A stretch of 64,000 nucleotides of DNA from Spirosoma oryzicola (GTDB taxonomy: Bacteria; Bacteroidota; Bacteroidia; Cytophagales; Spirosomataceae). The notes beneath the pieces were generated by a model that had not been told where the DNA came from, searched no databases, and worked only from the letters and a program-made list of their open reading frames with translations. The stretch lies in contig NZ_CP089538.1 in NCBI RefSeq assembly GCF_021233055.1, positions 3,736,501-3,800,500 of the forward strand, in the 5' to 3' direction. The first letter of the stretch is position 1. Each line of letters opens with the position of its first letter. The translations under genes and the position numbers were made by a program. Below, piece by piece: positions 53,115 to 62,647 of the stretch.

Positions 53115-53516
53115 CCGAGAATTCCCTAATCCGCTGGCCCGTTCAGCCACCATTAAAAAGCGTATACGCGTCAAGTAGGTAAAGCGCTCGTACGACGAAA
53201 ACTCATGATGTCCCCAAAAATACTACCTACTCTTATCGTTCAACCGTATCTACTGATTGCTTTGCGACTAGCGGAATGTATCATTTGTGTAGGGTTTTTA
53301 CAGGCTATGACCTTGGTCTATCGATGAAATCCATTACGCTATTGGCAATACGTTAAACGCTCACGGTCAAGCTGGATAACCCTCAATCTACCATACCTAT
53401 ATACGAAAATACATTTTCTAAAACTTTATTCTTTGTAAGTACTTATACTAGTAATTATTTATTTACTTTTATAGTTAAATACTAACTTAAGAATACGCAT
53501 TAACCTTAGTTCACGT
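53115..53516. promoter_or_regulatory. 402-base divergent control region, AT-rich
   Basis: This gap separates two secreted glycosidase genes. The right part (about 53395-53500) is strongly AT-rich. It contains two adjacent 8 bp palindromes, AAGTACTT (53437-53444) and TACTAGTA (53446-53453), that could be operator half-sites. No full TAnnTTTG match was found on the + strand near the gene. No gene is seen. Confidence 0.45.
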
Positions 53517-56500
53517 ATGCAGAAACCTTTATTGCACACAATTCTTTGGACGACCGTAATTAGTAGCTTATGCTTTGTCGAAGGCAATAGCACCTCCCTG
53601 AACAATCACCTTAGTTTACAACCGGCTCCCCGAGCGGCAGTCACGTTTCCAGGACACGTAGAGGCTGAAAACTATGTGATGATGCGGGGCATACAAACGG
53701 AAACAACGGCGGATACCGATGGTAGCCAGAACGTCAGTCAGATTGACGATGGCGACTGGATGGATTACGATGTTAACGTACCCACCACGGCGGTTTATAC
53801 GCTGAAGTTCCGGATTGCCAACGGCTACGGAGATGGTTCTAGGTTTGAGGTGCGTACCGCTACTGGTACAGTCCTGGCGAGCGTTGATGTTCCCCGCACG
53901 GGTGGTATTCAAAACTGGCAGACAGTTGGTGCTATCGCTCGACTGACAGCCGGTAGTCAGCGATTACGAATTTACGCGGTAAAGGGCAACTGGAACCTGA
54001 ACTGGTTTGAAGCGGCCGACAGTCGTCCCTTCCCCGGCAAATTTGAGGCTGAATCCTACGACGTAGCCTCTGATGTCCGGCCCGAACAAACAGCCGATAC
54101 CGGCGGTGGATTAAACGTAGGCTACATCGACGATGGCGACTGGATGGACTATAATGTCAATGTGGCTTCGGCAGGCTTGCACACCTTTCGGTTTCGGGTA
54201 GCCAACAGCTACGGCGCTGGCCGAATCGAGATCCGATCCGAATCGGGTGAGGTGCTGGGCGGAGCAGATATTTCCCGCACGTATGACTGGCAGAACTGGA
54301 CCACTGTATCAACGACCGCTACCCTGTCGGCGGGCAGTCAGGTACTGCGTTTGTACGCCCTGCGTGGCGCGTTCAACTTTAACTGGTTCGAGGCAACCCA
54401 GGGTGGCATCGTACGCCCTGCTGCGGTTATTTCCTTCGGCACTCTACCGGACAAAACCGTAGGCGATGCGGAGTTTGCCCTGGCCGCGAGCAGTACGAAC
54501 ACCGAAACCCCAATCACGTTTTCTTCCTCAAACCCATCAGTCGTATCCGTTTCAAACGCCACGGGTTCCTGGAAAGCATCGCTTGTATCTGACGGAACCG
54601 CAACTATAACGGCTTCGCAGGCAGCATCCAGCTCATTTCTGGCCGCTTCGGATGTGGCTCAGACGCAGGTTGTCAAAGCGGCTCCGGTTGTCTCGATCGG
54701 CCAAAAGATTCCGATTGACGGTAAACGCTGGTATCAGCTCAACAATGTCAGCAATGGCCTGGACGGTTTGTTCGACGGCGTTACCGACGTCAATGTCGAA
54801 ACGGGTTGGGGCAAAGTGCTGGCGAATTACGACGCTTATTATCCACTCGAAGAGGGAGAGTCGATGACGCTGATGGGCATCCGCTTTTACGACTTTATGG
54901 GAACGTGCGTTGATAATCCCATGACGTTATCGATCATTACCGACCAATGGCAACGCATTCCCATCGCTACGTTTACCGGCGAACAATACGCAGCCTGGGT
55001 AGGTCCTTATCCAAACCGGTCCGCAACAGGCAACGCGCAGTTTAAGCTTGATCAGCCGATCAGTAATGCCCGCTATCTGGTCATCAACACCTGGGGCGTA
55101 TTCCCGACAGAAATTGAGCTGTACGGTTCATACACCCCGTCGTCCCAGACGAAAACACCTACGCCAGCCAAGACCGTTAAGCTAAAGGATATGTTTGGGG
55201 TAAATGCCTACGAATGGAATTTCGAGGACGGCAACACCCCCTGGCAGATCAACGAAGACAAGATGAAGATCGTAAAGAGCTTCTCCAGTATTCGTCACTA
55301 CATGGACTGGAATAAGCTGGAATCCAGCGAAGGCAACTATTCCTACAATCCAACGTTGAGCGGTGGCTGGAATTACGACGCTATTTACGAACGTTGCAAA
55401 GCCGAAGGGATCGAGGTTCTGGCCTGCCTGAAAACAATCCCCGACTGGATGGTCAACACGTACCCGAGTGACCAGCGTGATGCGGAAAATACCCCCCTCC
55501 GCTACGGAAAAGATTTTTCAGACCCGAAATCGTACATAGAGCAGGCCAAGGCTGGCTTCCAGTACATGGCCCGCTACGGCAGCAACCCGAACGTAAATCC
55601 GGCTTTAATAAGCGTCAACTCAACCCCGCGCTGGACGGGCGATACACCAAACTCGGTAAAGATTGGCCTTGGGCTAATCAAATACATCGAATGCGATAAC
55701 GAGCGGGACAAGTGGTGGAAAGGCCGAAAAGCTTATCAGACAGCCCGCGAATATGCGGCCAACCTCTCGGCTTTTTACGACGGCCACAAAAACACGATGG
55801 GCCCCGGCGTCGGCGTGAAAAATGCGGACCCCAGCGTCAAAGTAGTTATCGGTGGATTGGCATCCGCTTCGAGTGGTTCCGATTACATCAAGGGCATGAT
55901 CGACTGGTGTAAACAGTATCGGGGCTACAAAGCCGACGGTACGGTCAATCTATGCTGGGATGTCGTTAACTACCACATGTATTCGGATAATACATCGTCG
56001 TCGCAGAGCGGTAACTCCACGCGGGGTGCTGCTCCGGAAGTAACGCCCATCAACCGGATCGCTGAAGATTTCCGCAAAACGACCCATTTGCAGTCGTACG
56101 ATATGCCCCTGTGGGTTACCGAAGCGGGCTTCGATGTGAATCAGGGCAGCCCCTTGCGAGCCATCCCAATCGGCAGCAAGTCGGCCCTGGAAACGCAGGG
56201 TGACTGGATTCTGCGCACCGCTTTGTTCTACGCGCGGCAGGGCATCGAGAAAGTTTTCTTCTACCAGCTCTACGATGATAACGCAACGGGCGGTATGTTC
56301 GGAACCTCTGGTTTGGCGAATGGCGACAACATGAGCCGTCGTCCGGCAGCTGACTATTTATTGCAGACGGGTAAGCTCTTTGGTGAGTATTCGTACCGGC
56401 AAACACTAAGTCAGAACCCGTTCGTAGACCGGTATGAATTTAACGGCAAATCGGCTTATGCGCTGGTAGTACCCGACGAAGTAGGCCGCACGGCTTCGTA

Positions 56501-56960
56501 CACCCTGGATTTAGGATCGGCAACGCAGGCACGAATTTACCGTCCTAAAGTAGGTAGCAACGACATGAGTATGGAAGTTGTCAATACGAGCCAGGGCAAG
56601 GTACAGCTTACCGTAACCGAAACTCCGATGTTTGTCGTACCGGGGAATACAGCACCCAATGCCCGCGTAGCGGCTAACGTGCTTGCCGAAGAGAAAAGCC
56701 TGGATGAAGCGGTTCAGGTGTTTCCAAATCCGACAGCCGATTTCATTACCATTCAGGCCCAGCGGTCGAGCGAGTCGCCTATCAAAGTCAACGTGTTTGA
56801 CGCGAGTACAGGACGGATTCATCGACACGTAAAGATCCCCAAGGTTAGCGATCAGTTCTCATCAAAAATTGATCTGTCTCAACTCCCAACGGGCATGTAC
56901 ATCCTGGAAATCAAGCAGGATGCGGAGCGGGTAGTGCGGAAAGTGGTAAAGGCTAACTAG
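53517..56960 (+). CDS. Multidomain T9SS-secreted glycosidase with two CBM6 modules
   Basis: A 1147-residue secreted enzyme. After the signal peptide (about 1-23) are two CBM6-like modules (about 44-167 and 173-294; each with DDGDWMDY and LNWFEA/FNWFEA), an Ig-like/BIG domain (303-388) and a galactose-binding-like domain (about 395-540). A clan GH-A type (beta/alpha)8 barrel follows at about 553-1010, GH39-like. Candidate catalytic residues are acid/base E729 (ECDNER) and nucleophile E869 (LWVTEAGFD). The C-terminus (about 1065-1147, VFPNPTADFITIQ) is a type IX secretion sorting domain type A, so the protein is surface-bound or released. Family of the catalytic domain is provisional. A 22 bp terminator hairpin follows. 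Confidence 0.87.
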   Translation: MQKPLLHTILWTTVISSLCFVEGNSTSLNNHLSLQPAPRAAVTFPGHVEAENYVMMRGIQTETTADTDGSQNVSQIDDGDWMDYDVNVPTTAVYTLKFRIANGYGDGSRFEVRTATGTVLASVDVPRTGGIQNWQTVGAIARLTAGSQRLRIYAVKGNWNLNWFEAADSRPFPGKFEAESYDVASDVRPEQTADTGGGLNVGYIDDGDWMDYNVNVASAGLHTFRFRVANSYGAGRIEIRSESGEVLGGADISRTYDWQNWTTVSTTATLSAGSQVLRLYALRGAFNFNWFEATQGGIVRPAAVISFGTLPDKTVGDAEFALAASSTNTETPITFSSSNPSVVSVSNATGSWKASLVSDGTATITASQAASSSFLAASDVAQTQVVKAAPVVSIGQKIPIDGKRWYQLNNVSNGLDGLFDGVTDVNVETGWGKVLANYDAYYPLEEGESMTLMGIRFYDFMGTCVDNPMTLSIITDQWQRIPIATFTGEQYAAWVGPYPNRSATGNAQFKLDQPISNARYLVINTWGVFPTEIELYGSYTPSSQTKTPTPAKTVKLKDMFGVNAYEWNFEDGNTPWQINEDKMKIVKSFSSIRHYMDWNKLESSEGNYSYNPTLSGGWNYDAIYERCKAEGIEVLACLKTIPDWMVNTYPSDQRDAENTPLRYGKDFSDPKSYIEQAKAGFQYMARYGSNPNVNPALISVNSTPRWTGDTPNSVKIGLGLIKYIECDNERDKWWKGRKAYQTAREYAANLSAFYDGHKNTMGPGVGVKNADPSVKVVIGGLASASSGSDYIKGMIDWCKQYRGYKADGTVNLCWDVVNYHMYSDNTSSSQSGNSTRGAAPEVTPINRIAEDFRKTTHLQSYDMPLWVTEAGFDVNQGSPLRAIPIGSKSALETQGDWILRTALFYARQGIEKVFFYQLYDDNATGGMFGTSGLANGDNMSRRPAADYLLQTGKLFGEYSYRQTLSQNPFVDRYEFNGKSAYALVVPDEVGRTASYTLDLGSATQARIYRPKVGSNDMSMEVVNTSQGKVQLTVTETPMFVVPGNTAPNARVAANVLAEEKSLDEAVQVFPNPTADFITIQAQRSSESPIKVNVFDASTGRIHRHVKIPKVSDQFSSKIDLSQLPTGMYILEIKQDAERVVRKVVKAN
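53646..54398 (+). repeat. Tandem duplication of a CBM6 module
   Basis: Codons 44-167 and 173-294 of the enzyme encode two copies of a carbohydrate-binding module. The core DGDWMDY(D/N)VNV is shared exactly except one residue, and the nucleotide sequence around 53747 and 54131 stays similar, indicating a fairly recent internal duplication. The copies are separated by 5 residues. Confidence 0.75.
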
Positions 56961-56974
56961 CCGGAATCATCAAT

Positions 56975-57022
56975 AACGCCGAAGGGGTAATCACTTTATG
57001 AAGTGATTACCCCTTCGGCGTT
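56975..57022. terminator. Perfect 22 bp hairpin, strongest in the window
   Basis: The arms at 56975-56996 and 57001-57022 are exact reverse complements over 22 bp with a 4-base loop (tatg). It lies between the convergent glycosidase gene and the GT2 gene and can end both transcripts. Confidence 0.85.
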
Positions 57023-57030
57023 TACGCCAA

Positions 57031-57810
57031 CTAAGCCATCCGTTTCACGTAAATATCGTAGTTGAATTTGATTTGTCTATACAGGTACCGCAGGGACACA
57101 ACCAACTTGCTTTTGCTAAGACCTAACGCGCCGGGGCTGTACGTGCTTGGTTCTTCCTCGGTATTTTTTTGCTGAAACAACTGCTTGTAGTCGTTATAAA
57201 ACAACCCTTTTCCTTTGTGGCGGATAAAGGAAATACACATCTGGTACTCCGTTCTATCGGGCCGGACACCTTCCACATAGCGACCAAATCGCGCGAAGAA
57301 CGAGCTATGCCGTAAATGCGGATGGTCGCTGTAAAAGTAAACTTTGTTGTAATCCGTGGCCCAGGCGGGAAAAACCATTTCCGAATACTCGTTATTGAAA
57401 GGCTTTAGGTACGGATAGCGTATGTACGAATAGAACCGGATAACATCGAAATCAGGACGCTCCTTTATGATGCCCAGGGCTTCTACCAACCGATCTGGAA
57501 ACGCAGCGGTTGGTTCAAAATCCTCTTGAACGTACAAGGTATATGGCGTGTGAACGGCGTCCTGGCCCTTGTTGATGTTATTACCAAGCCCTTTGTTGAC
57601 CGGCGTGGTAACCAAATCAAATGAAAAAACTCGCTGTAAGTCGTTTAGCGTATCCAGGTGAACGGTTGCACTGCCATCATCCGACACGACAACAGCGCCA
57701 AACTGGCAATTCAGGTTCCGAAAACTCACCAGCAGATTCTCCAGCGAGTGGCTTCGATTGTAATGTGTTATCAATAGCGTAACGGCTGGAAAATGGTAGT
57801 TCTGGCGCAT
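57031..57810 (-). CDS. GT2-like glycosyltransferase
   Basis: A 259-residue GT-A-fold protein. VTLLITHYNRSHSLENLL opens the fold, VVVSDDGSATVHLD is the nucleotide-binding strand, NKGLGNNINKG precedes the metal-site region TLYVQEDFEPTAAF. No membrane helix. The ATG at 57810 is preferred over the one at 57846, since the longer frame adds a short poorly conserved segment. It follows the CHU_C gene by 42 bases on the same strand. It probably adds a sugar to the surface polysaccharide of the 57-64 kb region. Donor and acceptor unknown. Confidence 0.82.
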   Translation of the reverse strand: MRQNYHFPAVTLLITHYNRSHSLENLLVSFRNLNCQFGAVVVSDDGSATVHLDTLNDLQRVFSFDLVTTPVNKGLGNNINKGQDAVHTPYTLYVQEDFEPTAAFPDRLVEALGIIKERPDFDVIRFYSYIRYPYLKPFNNEYSEMVFPAWATDYNKVYFYSDHPHLRHSSFFARFGRYVEGVRPDRTEYQMCISFIRHKGKGLFYNDYKQLFQQKNTEEEPSTYSPGALGLSKSKLVVSLRYLYRQIKFNYDIYVKRMA

Positions 57811-57852
57811 GGATGGAAAATAATAGACTAAAGCAGATGCGATCAAGTTACC

Positions 57853-59352
57853 TCACCGGACAAGCATAACCTGTCCACTTCGAACGAAATGACGTTCCTC
57901 ATTTTTCGCGTTTAAAACACTGTAATCAATTGTCCAGGCGTAGGCTCCTACCGGACAAGGCTGATTGCGAAATGTACCATCCCAGTGCACTTCAGCCTGC
58001 CGACTCGAAAAGATCACACTCCCCCACCGGTCATAGACCCGGAACGAATACGAAGTAAAATCACCGGAATGAATGACAACTAACTTATCGTTGACAGCAT
58101 CGCTATTGGGTGAGAACGCATCCGGTATATAGACATCTTCCAGATGGCAATTTTCCAGTTCAGCCTGTACCGTATCGCTGTACGTACAGCCGTCCAGATT
58201 GGTTTCCAGCCAGTAACTTCCCGGCGTGCTAACGGTTAGCTGCCGGTTTTTGCTTTGATCGGACCAGACAAAACTGGTACCCGCTGGCAACTCATTAGGC
58301 ACCTGCAAGACCACTGGCCTACCATCGCAAAGCGCCAGATCATCACCCAAATTAAATGGTGCGTCAGGACGACCGTTCACAATGAGCACGTTCGACTCAG
58401 CCGAACACTGCGACCGGCCAATAGCAGCCGAATTGATTGGCTGGGCGTTTCGCAGTCGATAATAGGTACGTCCCGCCCGAACGGGATTGATGGTATAGGT
58501 TGCCTGGCCGCTTCCAGGAACCGGCGTCCAGTTAACGTTGTCGGCACTTTGTTGCCAGGCATACACCGGATTAGGGTATCCGGCAGCGGCTCCGACGCTC
58601 AGTGTCAGCCGGGTATCGGCACAAACCGTTGTTTCGGAAGCGCTTGTATTTGGGAACTGGATCGATAAGCTCGGGTGAACGGGTCGAAAGCTGATATCAT
58701 CAATGATCAGATCGTTTCCACAACCCCCTAAGCCTTTGTTGATCAGCTTAACCACAACATCGTTGGCGTTCGTTTGAATAACGAAGGGCATACTCAATTG
58801 AACCCACACCGGGTTGGCAGAGCGCGTTACGGCAGGCTGCACTACTTCGCGTATCAGCGTGCCATCGGCTTGTTCTACCCGCATCGCGATGATCGGGTTG
58901 CGCAGTATGTATTCGTCACAGATACCCGGTTGCAGTACTTTATTGATGTTCAGCACCCACATCGAGAATTCGTAGGTGACACCGGGACATAATCCTTCGG
59001 CTTTCTGACTAAAAAACTCGCTGGGCTGAAACGAAGCGTTGACAATAAACATATTGCCTTTTACGTCGCCGGGCGTATGGTCTTCAGTTACAGTATGCCA
59101 GGCATCACCGTGACAAGAGCCATCTACCGCATCCACGATGTTGTACTCACCATCATTCGGACAGGCGGCCGCCCGGTACATAAAATTCGTTTGGCCGCTG
59201 GGCAACGCGCCACGAGGACCCGCGCCGAATGTTTCGCAGATAATCGCTCCCGGCGCACATTGGGCCAGACTGGTCGTATGAACCGCTAAAGGCAGTAGAG
59301 CTAGTAGAATAATCCAGTACAATAATGCCGACTTGCATTGACAAACGAGCAT
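57853..59352 (-). CDS. T9SS type B (CHU_C) secreted protein with Ig-like domains
   Basis: A 499-residue exported protein. A signal peptide (to about 33) is followed by a domain rich in cysteine (about 35-220, GAIICETFGAGPRG, IIDDISFRPVHP) that reads like a jelly-roll/galactose-binding module. Ig-like repeats follow (about 225-400, AWQQSADNVNWTPVPG) and a C-terminal gliding-motility-associated CHU_C domain (about 415-499, DAFSPNSDAVNDKL and YDRWGSVIFSS). The last is a type IX sorting domain type B. The protein is surface-anchored or released, with adhesion as one plausible role. The ATG at 59352 is preferred; TTG two codons before is possible. Unusual place: inside a glycan cluster. Confidence 0.85.
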   Translation of the reverse strand: MLVCQCKSALLYWIILLALLPLAVHTTSLAQCAPGAIICETFGAGPRGALPSGQTNFMYRAAACPNDGEYNIVDAVDGSCHGDAWHTVTEDHTPGDVKGNMFIVNASFQPSEFFSQKAEGLCPGVTYEFSMWVLNINKVLQPGICDEYILRNPIIAMRVEQADGTLIREVVQPAVTRSANPVWVQLSMPFVIQTNANDVVVKLINKGLGGCGNDLIIDDISFRPVHPSLSIQFPNTSASETTVCADTRLTLSVGAAAGYPNPVYAWQQSADNVNWTPVPGSGQATYTINPVRAGRTYYRLRNAQPINSAAIGRSQCSAESNVLIVNGRPDAPFNLGDDLALCDGRPVVLQVPNELPAGTSFVWSDQSKNRQLTVSTPGSYWLETNLDGCTYSDTVQAELENCHLEDVYIPDAFSPNSDAVNDKLVVIHSGDFTSYSFRVYDRWGSVIFSSRQAEVHWDGTFRNQPCPVGAYAWTIDYSVLNAKNEERHFVRSGQVMLVR

Positions 59353-59511
59353 AGCCAAAGGTGGTGTAAGCGAGAAACAACAGATTTTAGACTAACAAAT
59401 AGCTAAGCCGTCAGGCAAAAAAAGCACTTAATTATACATTGACGGTCAAACTGGTCATTAATCAGCTATTTCACAGGGTTATTACCTTTAACTTTTCCGC
59501 TAAACACACGC

Positions 59512-60378
59512 CTAGTTGTTTAGCGATGTTTTTGTGTCGTGCGGCTGCTGGGCAACGAACATGCTGCTGAACCGACGCAATTCGATGGCAACCCGAACGA
59601 ATAGAGTCCGCGAAAAAGAACCGTCTTTCTCCAGTGTTCTGGTCCCCGTCCAGACCCGCGCTTTAGGTGACTTCACTTGTTTCACCGTACCGAACTGCAT
59701 CAGATCGAAGCACATACGACCATCTTCCCCGCGAATTTTCTTCATCACGTACCCGACTTTCAGGGCGTATTCCCGAACGTAGCCGATGCTGATGCCGTAG
59801 GCGTTCAGGTGAGGCCGTTTCATGTGCCGGACTTCGGCAATAGTGTCTTTCATCCGCTCGAGCATCGAGAGTTTCCAGCGCGTAAATCCTTTTTCGGGAT
59901 TCGGGATAAACGAGTATCGTCCGTACACGCAGATAACGCCCGGCTGCTGCAACACCGCCATCATTTCATCAATCCATTCGGGTGGGTACAGACCATCGGC
60001 ATCGGCGGTCAGCAAGTACTTTCCTTTTGCCTGTTCCAGCCCCATCTGGCGAGCGGGGCCCCATCCCTGAATCGGTTGAAATACCGAACGAATGCGTAGC
60101 TTGTCCAGCGTTTTCTGCGTCTGATCCGTCGAATTATTATTGACCACCAGGATTTCGAACGGTATGTTGGTCTTCATCTTCGCCAGCGACGCGATGCTAC
60201 GCAGGATGTTGACCTCTTCGTTCCAGGCCGGAATGGCAACGCTCACGACTGGATTAGGCTTCAGAACCGCTTCCAGATCACGGTTGATGGACTCAAAAAC
60301 CGATTCAGGAATCTCGTCGAACGAAGCGTAAGGGTAATTGAATTCCTGAATCCAGGCTGGGGCTTTTAGAATGTTCAT
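59512..60378 (-). CDS. GT2 family glycosyltransferase
   Basis: A 288-residue GT-A enzyme. After about 40 leader residues come VVSVAIPAWNEEVNILRS, VVNNNSTDQTQ, GWGPARQMGLEQA and TADADGLYPP as metal-site motif. KIRGEDGRMCFDLMQFG near 215 is the catalytic/acceptor region. No transmembrane helix is obvious. It belongs to the - strand polysaccharide unit, 25 bases after the acyltransferase gene. Substrates unknown. Confidence 0.88.
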   Translation of the reverse strand: MNILKAPAWIQEFNYPYASFDEIPESVFESINRDLEAVLKPNPVVSVAIPAWNEEVNILRSIASLAKMKTNIPFEILVVNNNSTDQTQKTLDKLRIRSVFQPIQGWGPARQMGLEQAKGKYLLTADADGLYPPEWIDEMMAVLQQPGVICVYGRYSFIPNPEKGFTRWKLSMLERMKDTIAEVRHMKRPHLNAYGISIGYVREYALKVGYVMKKIRGEDGRMCFDLMQFGTVKQVKSPKARVWTGTRTLEKDGSFSRTLFVRVAIELRRFSSMFVAQQPHDTKTSLNN

Positions 60379-60403
60379 ATACTACAAGCGTTAAGGTTAG
60401 CTA

Positions 60404-61483
60404 TTATACAGCCGCCATATTAGCCGCCGATGTCCGGGTGCGCTTAGACGATACCGATTGAAGAATAAATTCGATGTGCCGGTACGTAAACAGCGACAGC
60501 ACATGCACCCCAGCCAGGCAAATCAGGATGTAAAGCAACTCCCCGCCATTGGTGTGAGGCACCTTGATCAGCTTAAAAAGAACCAGATCCATGACGGACA
60601 AGATGACCGTATGGTTGAGGTAGTACGAGTACGAGAGATTGCCCAGGAAGGCGAGTCGTTCGCTGGCCAGCAGCTTGGAAACAGCACCCGTCTCCTGCGA
60701 AAAGGCAATGATAACGAACGCAAACAACAGCGGCATTAGCCAGCTCTGCTCGTGCGTGAACGAACGAACCGATAGTATGGTCAGAGCCAATAAAATGATT
60801 TCGGTGAATGAACTTTGCCAGTACCCGAAATCCGCCGTAAACCGCCGACGTATCCGATACGCCAGCATACCGATCAGAAAGCTGTAGACACACCGTATGA
60901 ACCCGTAGTCGTAGTTGTAAATGATGCTACCGTTATGCCGGACGATAAACCAGGTTAGCAGACTAAAGCTCAATCCACAAATAACCAGCAGGTTTTTACG
61001 AAACACAACCAAACAAAGCGCCCAAGCGATGTAGGTGTAGAACTCTACGCTGATGCTCCAGCTAGGACCATTCCAGGTTACCTGATCAAACAACCCCAGC
61101 GACTGAGTAAGGGTCAGATTCGACAGGAAAGAGATAAGCGTCTTGTCCTCGGCAAATACCGGATTGGATAGCTTAACAACGTAGTGATCAACGACAAACC
61201 GAAAGGTTTCAAAAAGCAGTACCAGCAACAGAGTAAAGAGATGTAGCGGATAAAGCCGCTTGAAACGCTTAACCACGAACGGCTTTATACTCTCAAAATC
61301 GGTGATCTTGTTGAAATTGCTATGGGTCATCACAAACCCTGACAGCACAAAAAAGAAGTCAACAAAAATGTCGCTTTTCGCAATGAAGACATTGCTTGCC
61401 AACAGGTTAAGGTGCTGCATATGGAATAAAATAACCATAATGGCAGCCAGACCGCGAAATGAATCAACCGCTCGAAATCTCAT
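60404..61483 (-). CDS. Acyltransferase 3 family membrane protein
   Basis: A 359-residue integral membrane acyltransferase, second in the window. RFRAVDSFRGLAAIMVILFHM gives the catalytic H21 in helix 1. DFFFVLSGFVMTHS, VKRFKRLYPLHLF and WNGPSWSISVEFYTYIAWAL are family hallmarks. About ten membrane helices. It should O-acylate a sugar of the glycan built by the surrounding glycosyltransferases. Its start overlaps the stop of the upstream GT4 gene by 4 bases (ATGA), so they are translationally coupled. Confidence 0.9.
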   Translation of the reverse strand: MRFRAVDSFRGLAAIMVILFHMQHLNLLASNVFIAKSDIFVDFFFVLSGFVMTHSNFNKITDFESIKPFVVKRFKRLYPLHLFTLLLVLLFETFRFVVDHYVVKLSNPVFAEDKTLISFLSNLTLTQSLGLFDQVTWNGPSWSISVEFYTYIAWALCLVVFRKNLLVICGLSFSLLTWFIVRHNGSIIYNYDYGFIRCVYSFLIGMLAYRIRRRFTADFGYWQSSFTEIILLALTILSVRSFTHEQSWLMPLLFAFVIIAFSQETGAVSKLLASERLAFLGNLSYSYYLNHTVILSVMDLVLFKLIKVPHTNGGELLYILICLAGVHVLSLFTYRHIEFILQSVSSKRTRTSAANMAAV

Positions 61484-62607
61484 ACCAACACCTGTTTTGC
61501 TGACCTTGGAGAAACCAATGATTTATATACGTCCAGCGTTTGGTCAATGGATTTTTGAAGCGGGAAATCCGCCAACCGCTTCACTCCTTTCTCGACCAGC
61601 TGTGCTTTGAGCGTTGTCCCCGTAAGGACGGTTTCCAGCTTGTCGATTAAATCGTCCATGCTGGTCGGTTCGAAATACACGGCGGCATCGGCGGCAACCT
61701 CCCGAAAACATTCCGTATCGCTCAGCAGCATCGGGCAGCGTGCTTTAAAGGCTTCCAGGATCGGTAAACCAAACCCTTCGTAAAGCGATGGATACACGAA
61801 CAACTGCGCATTCTGATACAGAAAATTAAGCTGCTCGTCCGTGGCGTTGATGTGCCGTACCCGATCCGTAAGCCGCAACCGATTCAGAAACTCCCGGTCG
61901 GCAATTTCCAGTTTGCCACCCCCCGTCAGAATCACGTGCAGATCCGGAAAACGATGAGCGATCTTCTGGAAGGCATTCATGAACAGGTAAAAGTTTTTGT
62001 AGCCGCTGCGGTCGCCCACAAACAAAAGATACTGTTTGGGTAGCTGATCGACCGGCTGAACCCGTAAAGGCGTTTCAATATCGATGCCGTGATAGATAAC
62101 CGATACTTTGGCCGGATCTACGTCGAAAAAACTAAGCAGATCTTTCCGGGTGGTTTGCGAAATGGTTATGATCGAATCGGCCCGGTCAATATTCAGGCGC
62201 TTCTGATACGTGAGCGGGTCCTGCGCCCAGAAGTATTCAGGCAGCCGCTCGTAGGTCAGGTCGTGGATTGTAATGACCAGCGGCTTTTTTAACGATTGCA
62301 GAAAGTACGGATCGTAGTAGGTCGGGTGAAATACGTCGAACTCATTTTTCTTCAGCAACTGCTGGCAATAGAACTTATTGAGCTCATAATCATACCGTTC
62401 CTTTCGGCCGAGTATCCGATCACCGAGTTTGCCTTTGAGCGCCAGAGGTTCGTTCTGAATGTAATGGTTCTTGGCGTGCAACACCCCCAGCTTGTAGGAA
62501 ATATCCTTCGTCTGTTTGATACCCTGGATGATATTGGCAAAGTATCGGCTGATGCCTCCGTACTTTTGCGTAGTGAATTTCTGATGATCGATGAATACGT
62601 TTATCAT
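61480..62607 (-). CDS. GT4-type (GT-B) glycosyltransferase
   Basis: A 375-residue two-domain GT-B enzyme. N-terminal start MINVFIDHQKFTTQKYGGISRYF is typical of the acceptor domain. VIYHGIDIETP and LFVGDRSGYKNFYLFMNAF mark the hinge. YPSLYEGFGLPILEAFKARC holds the E-x7-E retaining-GT motif near 285. It transfers a hexose, often mannose, from a nucleotide donor. It is coupled to the acyltransferase gene by a 4-base overlap and follows the GT11 gene by 40 bases. Specificity unknown. Confidence 0.9.
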   Translation of the reverse strand: MINVFIDHQKFTTQKYGGISRYFANIIQGIKQTKDISYKLGVLHAKNHYIQNEPLALKGKLGDRILGRKERYDYELNKFYCQQLLKKNEFDVFHPTYYDPYFLQSLKKPLVITIHDLTYERLPEYFWAQDPLTYQKRLNIDRADSIITISQTTRKDLLSFFDVDPAKVSVIYHGIDIETPLRVQPVDQLPKQYLLFVGDRSGYKNFYLFMNAFQKIAHRFPDLHVILTGGGKLEIADREFLNRLRLTDRVRHINATDEQLNFLYQNAQLFVYPSLYEGFGLPILEAFKARCPMLLSDTECFREVAADAAVYFEPTSMDDLIDKLETVLTGTTLKAQLVEKGVKRLADFPLQKSIDQTLDVYKSLVSPRSAKQVLV

Positions 62608-62647
62608 GGCAGGGCAACGGCGTTGAACAGATAGGTGGCGATAAGTT

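Noticed and set aside
53646..54398. Repeat considered as a mobile or phase-variable element
   Set aside because: It is an in-frame domain duplication (CBM6), not a DNA-level tandem repeat.
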